The notes beneath the pieces were generated by a model. It was not told the DNA's origin. It made no database searches and was given only the letters and a program-made list of their open reading frames with translations. 64,000 bases of DNA from Streptomyces sp. TRM68367 (lineage in GTDB: Bacteria; Actinomycetota; Actinomycetes; Streptomycetales; Streptomycetaceae). Below are positions 15,632-23,306 of this stretch, in pieces; positions within the stretch are counted from its first letter, which is position 1; each line of letters starts with the position of its first letter. A program made the position numbers and the translations under genes. The stretch covers positions 20,239 to 84,238 of the forward strand of contig NZ_JACTVI010000030.1 of assembly GCF_014495685.1 (NCBI RefSeq), in the 5' to 3' direction.

Positions 15632-18600
15632 ATGACGGATCTGACCGCTCTTGAGGCGGAGCTGCGCGGCGGCGTCCGGGGTGAGGTGGACTTCGGGGTC
15701 ACCGCCCGGGCGCTGGTCACCATGGACGCGTCCAACTACCGGCGGGTGCCGGTGGGCGTCGTCGCGCCGCGGGACGCGGACGACGTCGCGGCCGTGCTGG
15801 AGGTGTGCCGGGCGCGTGGGGTGCCGGTCGTGGCGCGCGGCGGCGGGACCTCCATCGCGGGGCAGGCCACGGGCGTGGGCGTCGTGCTGGACTTCACGCG
15901 GCACATGAACCGGGTCCTGGCTGTGGACCCGGAGGCGCGGACGGCCGTCGTCCAGCCGGGACTTGTCCTCGACCGGCTCCAGGACGCCGCCGCGCCGCAC
16001 GGGCTGCGGTTCGGGCCCGATCCGTCCACGCACAGCCGGTGCACGCTCGGCGGGATGATCGGCAACAACTCGTGCGGCTCGCACTCGGTGGCGTGGGGGA
16101 CGACCGCCGACAGTGTGCGGGAGCTGTCCGTGGTCACCGCGCGCGGGGCGCGGCTGCGGCTCAAGCAGGGGTGGGCCGGTGCGCCTGAGGGGCTGCGCGA
16201 GCTGGTGGACGGCGAGCTGGCGCGGCTGCGCACCGGGTTCCCGGAGCTGCCCCGCCGCATCTCGGGGTACGCGGTGGACGCGCTGCTGCCCGAGAAGGGC
16301 GCCGACGTCGCCCGCTCGTTCTGCGGGTCGGAGGGCACGCTGGGGGTGCTGACGGAGGCAGTCGTACGGCTGGTTCGGGCGCCGCGCGCGCGTGCGCTGG
16401 CCGTGCTGGCGTACACCGACGAGAGCGCCGCCGCGGAGGCTGCTGCGGAGTTGCTGTGGTACGGACCGCTGACCGTGGAGGGCATGGCGGCCGACCTGGT
16501 GCCGGCCACGGCCGGGCTGCCCAGGGGCGGGGCGTGGCTGTTCGTGGAGACCGGCGGGGAGTCGGCCGGGGAGGCACGCGCGCGTGCGGAGGCGATCGTG
16601 CGGGCGGCCGATGTCGTCGACTCGCTCGTCGTGACCGACCCCGCGGGCCAGCGCGCGCTGTGGCGGATCCGGGAGGACGCCAGCGGTACGGCGACGCGGA
16701 TGCCGGACGGCAGCGAGGCCTGGCCGGGCTGGGAGGACTGCGCGGTGCCGCCCGCCCGGCTGGGCGCCTACCTGCGGGACTTCCGGGGGCTGCTGGCCGA
16801 TCACCGGCTGCGCGGGACGCCGTACGGGCACTTCGGGGACGGCTGCATCCACGTCCGCATCGACTTCGACCTGCTCACGGAGCAGGGCATCGGACGCTTC
16901 CGGCGCTTCTCCGAGGAGCTCGCCGAGCTGGTCGTGGCGCACGGCGGGTCGCTGTCCGGGGAGCACGGGGACGGGCAGGCGCGGGCCGAGCTGCTGCCGA
17001 AGATGTACGGCGCGGAAATCGTCGCCCTCTTCGAGCGTGTGAAGGGCGTCTGGGACCCGGACGACCTCCTCAACCCGGGCATGCTCGTACGGCCCGCGCC
17101 CCTGGACGCCGACCTCCGCTTCTCCGTGCTGCCCCGCGAGCCCGTCGACGTGGCCTTCGGCTACCCGTCCGACGGCGGCGACTTCTCGGCGGCCGTACGG
17201 CGCTGCGTGGGGGTCGCCAAGTGCCGTACGACGCCGGTGTCCGGGTCCGCCGTGATGTGCCCGTCCTTCCGGGCGACCGGGGAGGAGGAGCACTCCACGC
17301 GCGGCCGTGCCCGGCTGCTGCACGAGATGCTGGCCGGTGAGCTGGTGACCGACGGCTGGCGGTCGGCTCAGGTGCGGGACGCGCTCGATCTGTGCCTGTC
17401 CTGCAAGGGGTGCCGATCGGACTGCCCGGTCGAGGTCGACATGGCCACGTACAAGGCGGAGTTCCTGCACCACCACTACGCCGGGCGCCGCCGCCCCGCC
17501 GCGCACTATGCGATGGGCCGGCTGCCGGTCTGGCTGCGGTGGGCGGCCCGCACGCGCACCGCGCGCGTGGTCAACGCGCTGGCGGGCGTACGGCCGTTGG
17601 CGGCGCTGGCCAAGCGGGCGGGCGGGATCGCACCGGAGCGAGACCTTCCGCGGCTGGCGGGGCAGACGTTCAGCGGGTGGTGGGAGCGGCGGCGCGGGGA
17701 GGGGGCGGTCGGGGGCGGAGCCGGGACAGCTGCCGCGGGCGGCAGAAGCGGAACAACACCAGTCGGCGGCGGCGAAGGCGGCACTGGAGCCCTGGGCGCT
17801 GGCGAGGGTGCGGTGGTCGGCGCCGGTGAGAAGGGGATGGCCGTCGGCCGTGGCGACCTCGTCATCCTGTGGCCGGACACCTTCACCGAGCACCTCTCGC
17901 CGTCCGTCGGGCAGGCCGCCGTGCGCGTGCTGGAGGCGGCCGGGCTGCGCGTGGCGCTTCCGCCGACCGTGCATCTGCGCAGGGCGCCGGTGGGCGACGG
18001 GCGGACGGTCGCCCTGGACCCGCGGTCCCTGCTGCGCGGACGGGGCCGGGTCTGCTGCGGCCTGACGTATGTGTCGACGGGCCAGCTGGACCGCGCCCGT
18101 ACGGTCATGCGCCGCACGCTCGACCTGATGGAACCGGTGCTGGAGACCGACGCCCCGGTCGTCGTCCTGGAGCCCAGCTGCGCCGCCGCCCTGCGCACGG
18201 ACGTACCGGAGCTGCTGCACGACGACCCGCGCGCCGCCCGGCTCGCCGCCCGTGTCCTGACCTTCGCCGAGGCCCTGCAGCGCCACGCCCCCGACTGGGC
18301 CCCGCCCGCCCTGAACCGCCCCGTCGCCGGTCAGACCCACTGCCACCAGCACGCGGTCCTCGGCGACACGGCCGACCGCCACCTGCGCACCGCCGCCGGC
18401 CTCACCGGCGAACTGAGCGGCGGCTGCTGCGGCCTCGCCGGCAACTTCGGCTTCGAGAAGGGCCACTACGAGGTGTCGGCGGCGTGCGCGGAGGAACAGC
18501 TCCTGCCGGCGGTACGGGACGCACCGGACAGCACGGTGATCCTTGCCGACGGCTTCTCCTGCCGCACACAGCTGGAGCAGCTGGCCGGGAGACGGGGACA

Positions 18601-18652
18601 GCACCTGGCGGAGGTGCTGGCGACGGCGCTGGACGAGGAGGGCCGGAACTAG
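15632..18652 (+). CDS. FAD-linked oxidase / 4Fe-4S / CCG-domain fusion (D-lactate or glycolate dehydrogenase-like)
   Basis: A 1006-residue fusion. Residues about 25-450 are a VAO-type FAD-binding and oxidase C-terminal domain (RGGGTSIAGQA, GGMIGNNSCGSHS, GYAVDALLPEKGADV, HFGDGCIHVRIDFDL, SGEHGDGQ). Around 585-600 is the cluster-binding CLSCKGCRSDCPVEVD, and the C-terminal third has two CCG-type motifs (CCGLTYVSTG and HCHQHAVLG...CCGLAGNFG). Relatives oxidise 2-hydroxy acids such as D-lactate or glycolate and pass electrons to the membrane. A 45-residue Gly/Ala/Ser-rich linker near 690-735 is low-complexity and probably flexible. The ATG at 15632 is preferred; a GTG five codons earlier is an alternative and neither has a clear ribosome site. 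Confidence 0.88.
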   Translation: MTDLTALEAELRGGVRGEVDFGVTARALVTMDASNYRRVPVGVVAPRDADDVAAVLEVCRARGVPVVARGGGTSIAGQATGVGVVLDFTRHMNRVLAVDPEARTAVVQPGLVLDRLQDAAAPHGLRFGPDPSTHSRCTLGGMIGNNSCGSHSVAWGTTADSVRELSVVTARGARLRLKQGWAGAPEGLRELVDGELARLRTGFPELPRRISGYAVDALLPEKGADVARSFCGSEGTLGVLTEAVVRLVRAPRARALAVLAYTDESAAAEAAAELLWYGPLTVEGMAADLVPATAGLPRGGAWLFVETGGESAGEARARAEAIVRAADVVDSLVVTDPAGQRALWRIREDASGTATRMPDGSEAWPGWEDCAVPPARLGAYLRDFRGLLADHRLRGTPYGHFGDGCIHVRIDFDLLTEQGIGRFRRFSEELAELVVAHGGSLSGEHGDGQARAELLPKMYGAEIVALFERVKGVWDPDDLLNPGMLVRPAPLDADLRFSVLPREPVDVAFGYPSDGGDFSAAVRRCVGVAKCRTTPVSGSAVMCPSFRATGEEEHSTRGRARLLHEMLAGELVTDGWRSAQVRDALDLCLSCKGCRSDCPVEVDMATYKAEFLHHHYAGRRRPAAHYAMGRLPVWLRWAARTRTARVVNALAGVRPLAALAKRAGGIAPERDLPRLAGQTFSGWWERRRGEGAVGGGAGTAAAGGRSGTTPVGGGEGGTGALGAGEGAVVGAGEKGMAVGRGDLVILWPDTFTEHLSPSVGQAAVRVLEAAGLRVALPPTVHLRRAPVGDGRTVALDPRSLLRGRGRVCCGLTYVSTGQLDRARTVMRRTLDLMEPVLETDAPVVVLEPSCAAALRTDVPELLHDDPRAARLAARVLTFAEALQRHAPDWAPPALNRPVAGQTHCHQHAVLGDTADRHLRTAAGLTGELSGGCCGLAGNFGFEKGHYEVSAACAEEQLLPAVRDAPDSTVILADGFSCRTQLEQLAGRRGQHLAEVLATALDEEGRN

Positions 18653-18783
18653 CCGGAAGAAGAGCCCTCCGGGTCCTGGTACGCGGAACCGTGGAACTGC
18701 CTTAGCCCAGTGCTCCAGCCGTAGTTGTGGATCTTGGTCGGCTGCCACGACAGACAAGTAGCCGAGCACGGGAAAAGCGAGCG

Positions 18784-18830
18784 GAGTGAGGACTCACTCA
18801 TTGACGGAGTGAGTCCTCACTCCGTACTCT
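18784..18830 (+). promoter_or_regulatory. Double TetR-type operator around a promoter
   Basis: GAGTGAGGACTCACTC (18784-18799) and GAGTGAGTCCTCACTC (18807-18822) are perfect reverse complements, and each is itself a near-palindrome GAGTGAG-NN-CTCACTC. Between them sits TTGACG (18801-18806) as a -35 element. The right operator fills the 18-base spacer before TACTCT (18825-18830) as -10. Binding would block polymerase directly, so the tetR gene starting at 18838 is almost certainly autorepressed. Confidence 0.85.
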
Positions 18831-18837
18831 CGTGGTC

Positions 18838-19449
18838 ATGACAGCACCTAAGGAGAACCAGACCACCCGCCGCCGCGCCCCCGGCATGTCGCCGGAGCAG
18901 CGCCGCGAAATGATCATCCAGACCGCGATCCCGCTGATCGCCGAGTACGGCGCCGCGGTGACGACCGCGAAGATCGCCCGCGCCGCGGGCATCGGCGAGG
19001 GCACGATCTTCCGGGTCTTCGCCGACAAGGACGAGCTGCTGCAGGCATGCATGGCCGAGGCGCTCTCCCCCGAGCACGCGGTCCGCGAGCTCGACGCGAT
19101 CGACGTATCCCAGCCGCTGCCCGACCGGCTCGCGGAGGCGGCCGAGGCGCTGCAGGCGCACATGTCCAGGATGGGCGCGATCGCCGGCTCGCTGGGGCAT
19201 CGCGGCGGCAAGCACCCCGGCACGGTGCGCGGCGCGGGCCGCGACGAGTCGACGACCCGTATCCGCGCGGCCCTCGCGGAGCTGCTGGAGCCCGACAAGG
19301 CCACCCTGCGCCGGCCGCCGGAGCAGATCGCGGCCCTCTTCTTCGGACTGCTCTTCACCCAACCGCGTACTGAGGACGAGCCCGACCTGACCCCGCAGGA
19401 GCTGGTGGAGGTCTTCCTGCACGGGGCGCTCTCGGGGGGCGCCAAGTGA
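18838..19449 (+). CDS. TetR-family regulator
   Basis: A 203-residue regulator. The helix-turn-helix spans about 22-68 (EQRREMIIQTAIPLIAEYG, then TTAKIARAAGIGEGTIFRVF, then DKDELLQACM). The C-terminal ligand domain is of the kind linked to small-molecule efflux or redox genes. The ATG at 18838 lies only about eight bases from the predicted -10, so the message is probably leaderless. The stop overlaps the start of the membrane-protein gene at 19446 (GTGA), so the two are cotranscribed and presumably controlled by the double operator at 18784-18822. Confidence 0.9.
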   Translation: MTAPKENQTTRRRAPGMSPEQRREMIIQTAIPLIAEYGAAVTTAKIARAAGIGEGTIFRVFADKDELLQACMAEALSPEHAVRELDAIDVSQPLPDRLAEAAEALQAHMSRMGAIAGSLGHRGGKHPGTVRGAGRDESTTRIRAALAELLEPDKATLRRPPEQIAALFFGLLFTQPRTEDEPDLTPQELVEVFLHGALSGGAK

Positions 19450-19856
19450 GCGCGCGGAGAAGGCGCCTGGGGGCTACGGCCCTCGCCGTCCTGGCCCCCG
19501 CCCTGGTGTGGCTGGTCGCGGACCCACTGCTGGGGCACCGGCTGCGGATCGCCGACGGCGAGCAGACGCTCGACATCGGCGCCGTGCCCGTGGCGGTCGT
19601 CGCACTGCTCGCGTCGCTCTCCGGCTGGGGACTGCTGGCCGCCCTGGAGCGGTTCGGGGCGCGGCGCGCCCGCGCCATCTGGACCGGGGTGGCCGGCGCC
19701 GTACTGGCCCTGTCCTTCCTGCCGTTCATCGGCAACGGCATGGACGGCGGCACCCGGGTCTCCCTCGCTCTGATGCACCTGGCGGTGGCGGCGGTGCTGA
19801 TCCCGGGGCTGGGCGGCAGGTCCCCCGGGGCGGGAGCCGGTGCCGCCAGGGGGTGA
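19446..19856 (+). CDS. Small four-helix membrane protein (DUF6069-like)
   Basis: A 136-residue protein with four hydrophobic segments at about 9-28, 42-64, 78-98 and 108-126, and a short Gly/Ala tail. The pattern, with LADGEQ-like loop after helix 1 and GNGMDGGTR before helix 4, matches the DUF6069 family often found behind TetR regulators. The function is unknown. The GTG start overlaps the tetR stop, so expression is coupled. The low-complexity tail may be a deletion scar, since the sequence directly downstream is a patchwork of fragments. Confidence 0.75.
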   Translation: MSARRRRLGATALAVLAPALVWLVADPLLGHRLRIADGEQTLDIGAVPVAVVALLASLSGWGLLAALERFGARRARAIWTGVAGAVLALSFLPFIGNGMDGGTRVSLALMHLAVAAVLIPGLGGRSPGAGAGAARG

Positions 19857-19944
19857 CCGCCAGCACCAAGTACGCCGCAACCAGCACCAGATGGAGGCAG
19901 CCCTGCCAGAGCGTCGCGCGGCCGGGGAGGACCGTCAGAGTGCG

Positions 19945-20271
19945 TGTTCGAGCCGGTCTCCGACACCGTCCGCACCGTGGTCTGCGGCCACACGCACATG
20001 CCGTACGTCCGCCTCGCCCACGGCCGTCTGGTGGTCAACCCGGGCAGCATCGGCATGCCGTACGGCCGCGTCGGCGCCCACTCGTGCCTGCTCGGCCCCG
20101 GCACCGACCTGCGGGGCACGCCGTACGACATCCCGGCCGCGATCGCCCGCCTCACCGCCGAGTGCACCTATCCCGGCATCGCCGCCTGGGCCGACTACTA
20201 CCTCAACGCGCGTGCGACGGACAGCGTCGTAGGTGCTGGAGGTGTTCGGGCCGCGCGACGGGCGGAGCTGA
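19945..20271 (+). pseudogene. Metallophosphoesterase C-terminal fragment
   Basis: The frame gives TVVCGHTHMPYVRLAHGR, NPGSIGMPYGR and WADYYLNARATD. This is the last metal-binding block (GHTH, then NPGS) of a calcineurin-type phosphoesterase of the YfcE/diadenosine type. The N-terminal two thirds with the first metal ligands are missing. Near 20225 a short insertion shifts the frame, after which LEVFGPRDGRS and TGA at 20269-20271 appear in another frame. It is therefore truncated and frameshifted. Confidence 0.72.
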
Positions 20272-20310
20272 CAAAGTCCAGCCCGCTGACGGACACCGGC
20301 GAACTACGGC

Positions 20311-20655
20311 TCACCCGGCGTCGGGTCGCAGGAAGCGCTGGATGATCAGGCGCAGGGTGGGGAGTTGGGCCGCCGGGTCGAAGGACGGCTCGGTGGCAGC
20401 GCTGGCGTAGAGGGCGCCGATGAGAGCCATGACCCAGGCCGCGGTGTCGTCCGCGTCGAGGGCCGGGTCGATCCGGCCCTCGGCGGCGGCCCTGCGCAGC
20501 AGGGTGCGGACGGTGGACCGCTCCTCGTCCTCGTCGCGGTTCAGCAGCGCCTCGAGTTCCGGGTCGCGGTAGGCCTGGATCAGCGCCTCCATGACCAGGG
20601 CGGGGACCAGCGTCTGCGTGGCGGGGGCCTCGGTGTCGTGGTGAAGGACGAGAAG
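20311..20655 (-). pseudogene. TetR-family C-terminal fragment
   Basis: An open minus-strand frame encodes LVLHHDTEAPATQTLVPAL, YRDPELEALLNRDEDEE, RAAAEGRIDPALDADDTA and the terminal IIQRFLRPDAG. This is the ligand-binding half of a TetR protein of the type ending in a helix with RxFL. No helix-turn-helix precedes it: upstream of about 20655 the frame leaves the family. An ATG at 20592 could start a 93-residue product, but without a DNA-binding domain it would not be a repressor. Confidence 0.65.
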
Positions 20656-20832
20656 CGGCGCCAGTACTGGAGGGTCGTTCGGGGGTGACCCCGCCGATCC
20701 TCACCGGGGCCGGACAGGCCGTCGACCGGGTCAGTGGCAAAATGACTTCACGCGCCTGACGAAGTCCATTACCCTGAACTGAGCAGTACATCATGATGCA
20801 CGAAACCCGAGCCGAGCCCCCTGGACCGCCCC

Positions 20833-21810
20833 GTGAGCAGCACGCCCCGCGCCGCCGCCTCCCCCTCCGCACCGTCCGCATCGACCCCGGCCACCGCCCC
20901 CGACGCGGGCCACGCGCCCGCCCCAGCCGGCACTCCGCGCCGCTGGGGATCCCTCGGACCCGTCGGGATGGTCCTCGCCGGAATCGTCTCCGTACAGTTC
21001 GGCGGCGCCCTGGCCGTGACGCTGATGCCACGGGCCGGGGCGCTCGGTGTCGTGACGCTGCGGTTGCTGGTGGCCGCGATCGTGCTGCTCGTGGTGTGCC
21101 GGCCGCGGCTGCGCGGGCACTCCCGCGCCGACTGGGGCACGGTGATCGTCTTCGGCATCACCATGGCCGCGATGAACGGCCTCTTCTACCAGGCCCTCGC
21201 CCGCATCCCGCTGGGCCCGGCGGTCACCCTGGAGGTCCTCGGCCCGCTCGCCCTGTCGGTGCTGGCGTCCCGGCGCGCGATCAACGCCCTGTGGGCGGCC
21301 CTCGCCCTGGCCGGCGTCTTCCTCCTCGGCGGCGGAGGCTTCGGCAGCCTCGACCCGGCGGGCGTGGCCTTCGCGCTCGGCGCGGGCGCGATGTGGGCGG
21401 CGTACATCGTCTTCAGCGCCCGTACGGGGCGGCGCTTCCCGCAGGCCGACGGGCTCGCCCTCGCCATGGCGGTCGCGGCGCTGCTGTTCCTGCCGCTGGG
21501 GGTCGTGGAGTCGGGCGCGAAGCTGCTCGACCCGACGACCGTCGCCCTCGGCGCGGCCGTGGCCGTCCTGTCCTCCGTCCTGCCGTACACCCTCGAACTG
21601 CTCGCCCTGCGCCACCTGCCCGCCGCCGCCTTCGCGATCCTGATGAGCCTGGAACCGGCCGTCGCCGCGACCGCGGGCTTCCTCGTCCTGAACCAGACCC
21701 TCTCCGCCGCCGAGGCCGCCGCGATCGCCCTGGTCGTCGCGGCGAGCATGGGGGCGGTACGGACACAGGTGGGGCGGGGGAAGGAGAAAACGAAAGGCGT
21801 GCAGACCTGA
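20833..21810 (+). CDS. EamA/RhtA-family transporter
   Basis: A 325-residue drug/metabolite exporter of the EamA (DMT) family, with a 35-residue Ala/Pro/Ser-rich N-terminus and ten hydrophobic helices arranged as two five-helix repeats. The repeats are seen in MNGLFYQALARIPLGPAVT and LLALRHLPAAAFAILMSLEP, the conserved end-of-repeat helices. RhtA-like members export threonine or homoserine; the substrate here is not known. The GTG at 20833 has only a weak ribosome site. A possible -10 TACCCT lies near 20770, giving a leader of about 55 bases. Confidence 0.88.
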   Translation: MSSTPRAAASPSAPSASTPATAPDAGHAPAPAGTPRRWGSLGPVGMVLAGIVSVQFGGALAVTLMPRAGALGVVTLRLLVAAIVLLVVCRPRLRGHSRADWGTVIVFGITMAAMNGLFYQALARIPLGPAVTLEVLGPLALSVLASRRAINALWAALALAGVFLLGGGGFGSLDPAGVAFALGAGAMWAAYIVFSARTGRRFPQADGLALAMAVAALLFLPLGVVESGAKLLDPTTVALGAAVAVLSSVLPYTLELLALRHLPAAAFAILMSLEPAVAATAGFLVLNQTLSAAEAAAIALVVAASMGAVRTQVGRGKEKTKGVQT

Positions 21811-21877
21811 CGCCGGCCGTCCGGGCTGACGCGAACTGAGAGGCCACCCCCATCGGCCGTCTGCCACCATGCACCCC

Positions 21878-22057
21878 ATGCCTGACCTGACTCCGGGCGA
21901 ACTCGTGATCGACCGAGCGCACGCGTCGGACCCGGACGCGCTGACCGAGATCGACCCGATCGCGGCGAGCGGCGATCCCGCCCGACGGGCGAGCATCCGG
22001 CGCTGGTGCGAACAGGGTTCGGGAGGCGCTGGAGCGACGGGGGCTCGGCCTGCGGGA
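21878..22057 (+). pseudogene. GNAT acetyltransferase N-terminal fragment fused to another gene end
   Basis: From ATG at 21878 the frame reads MPDLTPGELVIDRAHASD, then LTEIDPIAASGDPARRAS and IRRWCEQG, the N-terminal 45 residues of a GNAT-type acetyltransferase. Then homology ends. In another frame the next bases give NRVREALERRGLGLRE and a TGA at about 22057, which looks like the C-terminus of a protein. The acetyl-CoA binding region is absent. A deletion appears to have joined two gene ends just upstream of serC. Confidence 0.5.
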
Positions 22058-22141
22058 GTGACCTCCTCTCGCTTGCACCGCGCGTCTCACCCGACGGACG
22101 ACGTTTCGCCCAGGTTTCCCGGAACGGATACGCTCCCCTGC

Positions 22142-23260
22142 GTGGCTGAGATCCAGATTCCTTCTGACATCAAGCCCGCGGACGGACGTTTCGGCGCGGG
22201 TCCCTCCAAGGTGCGGACGGAGGCGCTGGACGCCCTCGCCGCCACCGGCACGTCCCTCATGGGCACCTCCCACCGCCAGGCCCCGGTGAAGAACCTGGTC
22301 GGCCAGGTGCGCGAGGGCATCCGTGAGCTGTTCCAGCTCCCCGACGGCTACGAGGTCATCCTCGGCAACGGCGGCTCCACCGCGTTCTGGGACATCGCGA
22401 CCCACGGCCTGATCGAGAACAAGTCGCAGCACCTCAGCTTCGGCGAGTTCAGCTCGAAGTTCGCCAAGGCCGCCAAGCTCGCCCCGTGGCTCGCCGAGCC
22501 CACCGTCATCTCCTCCGACCCGGGCACCCACCCCGACCCCGAGGCCGAGGCGGGCGTCGACGTCTACGCCTTCACCCACAACGAGACCTCCACCGGCGTC
22601 GCCATGCCCATCAAGCGCGTGGCCGGTGCCGACGAAGGCGCCCTCGTCCTGGTCGACGCCACCTCCGGCGCCGGCGGCCTGCCCGTCGACGTCGCCGAGA
22701 CCGACGTCTACTACTTCGCCCCGCAGAAGTCCTTCGCCTCCGACGGCGGCCTGTGGATCGGCGTGTTCTCCCCGGCCGCGATCGAGCGCGCCGAGCGGAT
22801 CCACGCCTCCGGCCGCCACGTCCCGGAGTTCTTCAGCCTGCCGACGGCGATCGACAACTCCCGCAAGAACCAGACGTACAACACCCCGGCCCTCGCCACC
22901 CTGTTCCTGCTGGGCCGGCAGCTGGAGTGGATCAACGGCCAGGGCGGTCTGGACTGGGCGGTCCGCCGTACGGCCACCTCCGCGCGGACCCTGTACGGCT
23001 GGGCCGAGGACGTCAAGTTCGCCACCCCGTTCGTCACCGACCCGGCCAAGCGCTCCCAGGTCATCGGCACGATCGACTTCACCGACGAGGTCGACGCCGC
23101 CGCCGTCGCCAAGGTCCTGCGTGCCAACGGCATCGTCGACACCGAGCCGTACCGCAAGCTCGGCCGCAACCAGCTGCGCGTCGCGATGTTCCCGGCCGTC
23201 GACCCGGCGGACATCGAGGCGCTGACCAAGTGCGTCGACTACGTCATCGAGCAGCTCTGA
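22142..23260 (+). CDS. serC: Phosphoserine aminotransferase
   Basis: A 372-residue PLP-dependent enzyme that converts 3-phosphohydroxypyruvate to phosphoserine in serine synthesis (and acts in pyridoxal phosphate synthesis in some bacteria). Family marks are the start PADGRFGAGPSKVR, GTSHRQAPVKNLV, LGNGGSTAFWD, FTHNETSTGV, VDATSGAGGLPVD, the PLP lysine in FAPQKSFASDGG near residue 196-200, and EPYRKLGRNQLRV. The GTG at 22142 gives the family's usual N-terminus. A TACGCT -10-like element ends five to six bases before it, so the message may be leaderless. The gene is intact though the region upstream is decayed, and a strong hairpin follows. Confidence 0.94.
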   Translation: MAEIQIPSDIKPADGRFGAGPSKVRTEALDALAATGTSLMGTSHRQAPVKNLVGQVREGIRELFQLPDGYEVILGNGGSTAFWDIATHGLIENKSQHLSFGEFSSKFAKAAKLAPWLAEPTVISSDPGTHPDPEAEAGVDVYAFTHNETSTGVAMPIKRVAGADEGALVLVDATSGAGGLPVDVAETDVYYFAPQKSFASDGGLWIGVFSPAAIERAERIHASGRHVPEFFSLPTAIDNSRKNQTYNTPALATLFLLGRQLEWINGQGGLDWAVRRTATSARTLYGWAEDVKFATPFVTDPAKRSQVIGTIDFTDEVDAAAVAKVLRANGIVDTEPYRKLGRNQLRVAMFPAVDPADIEALTKCVDYVIEQL

Positions 23261-23274
23261 CGCATACGTCAGCA

Positions 23275-23304
23275 GGGGGCGCCCGGCGAACACCGGGCGC
23301 CCCC
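23275..23304. terminator. Bidirectional terminator between serC and the cellulase gene
   Basis: GGGGGCGCCCGG (23275-23286) pairs perfectly with CCGGGCGCCCCC (23293-23304) around a CGAACA loop. It lies 14 bases after the serC stop and just before the end of the convergent cellulase gene. Confidence 0.8.
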
Positions 23305-23306
23305 TC

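Noticed and set aside
15434..18769. 1111-codon minus-strand open frame
   Set aside because: It lies antisense to the FAD/Fe-S oxidoreductase and the methyltransferase end; the plus-strand frame has clear motifs and the minus frame has none. Such frames are expected in G+C-rich DNA.
18655..18780. Possible transposase fragment on the minus strand upstream of the tetR operator
   Set aside because: A few residues (LGYLSVVAADQDP) and slightly lower G+C caught the eye, but I could not match any transposase family.
19857..19930. Hydrophobic minus-strand stretch LWQGCLHLVLVAAYLVLA
   Set aside because: It could be another membrane-gene remnant, but it is only 20 residues long and without family marks.
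20758..20832. A gene starting at ATG 20793
   Set aside because: Its frame crosses the EamA gene in another frame and is Arg/Pro-rich; EamA reads better from 20833.
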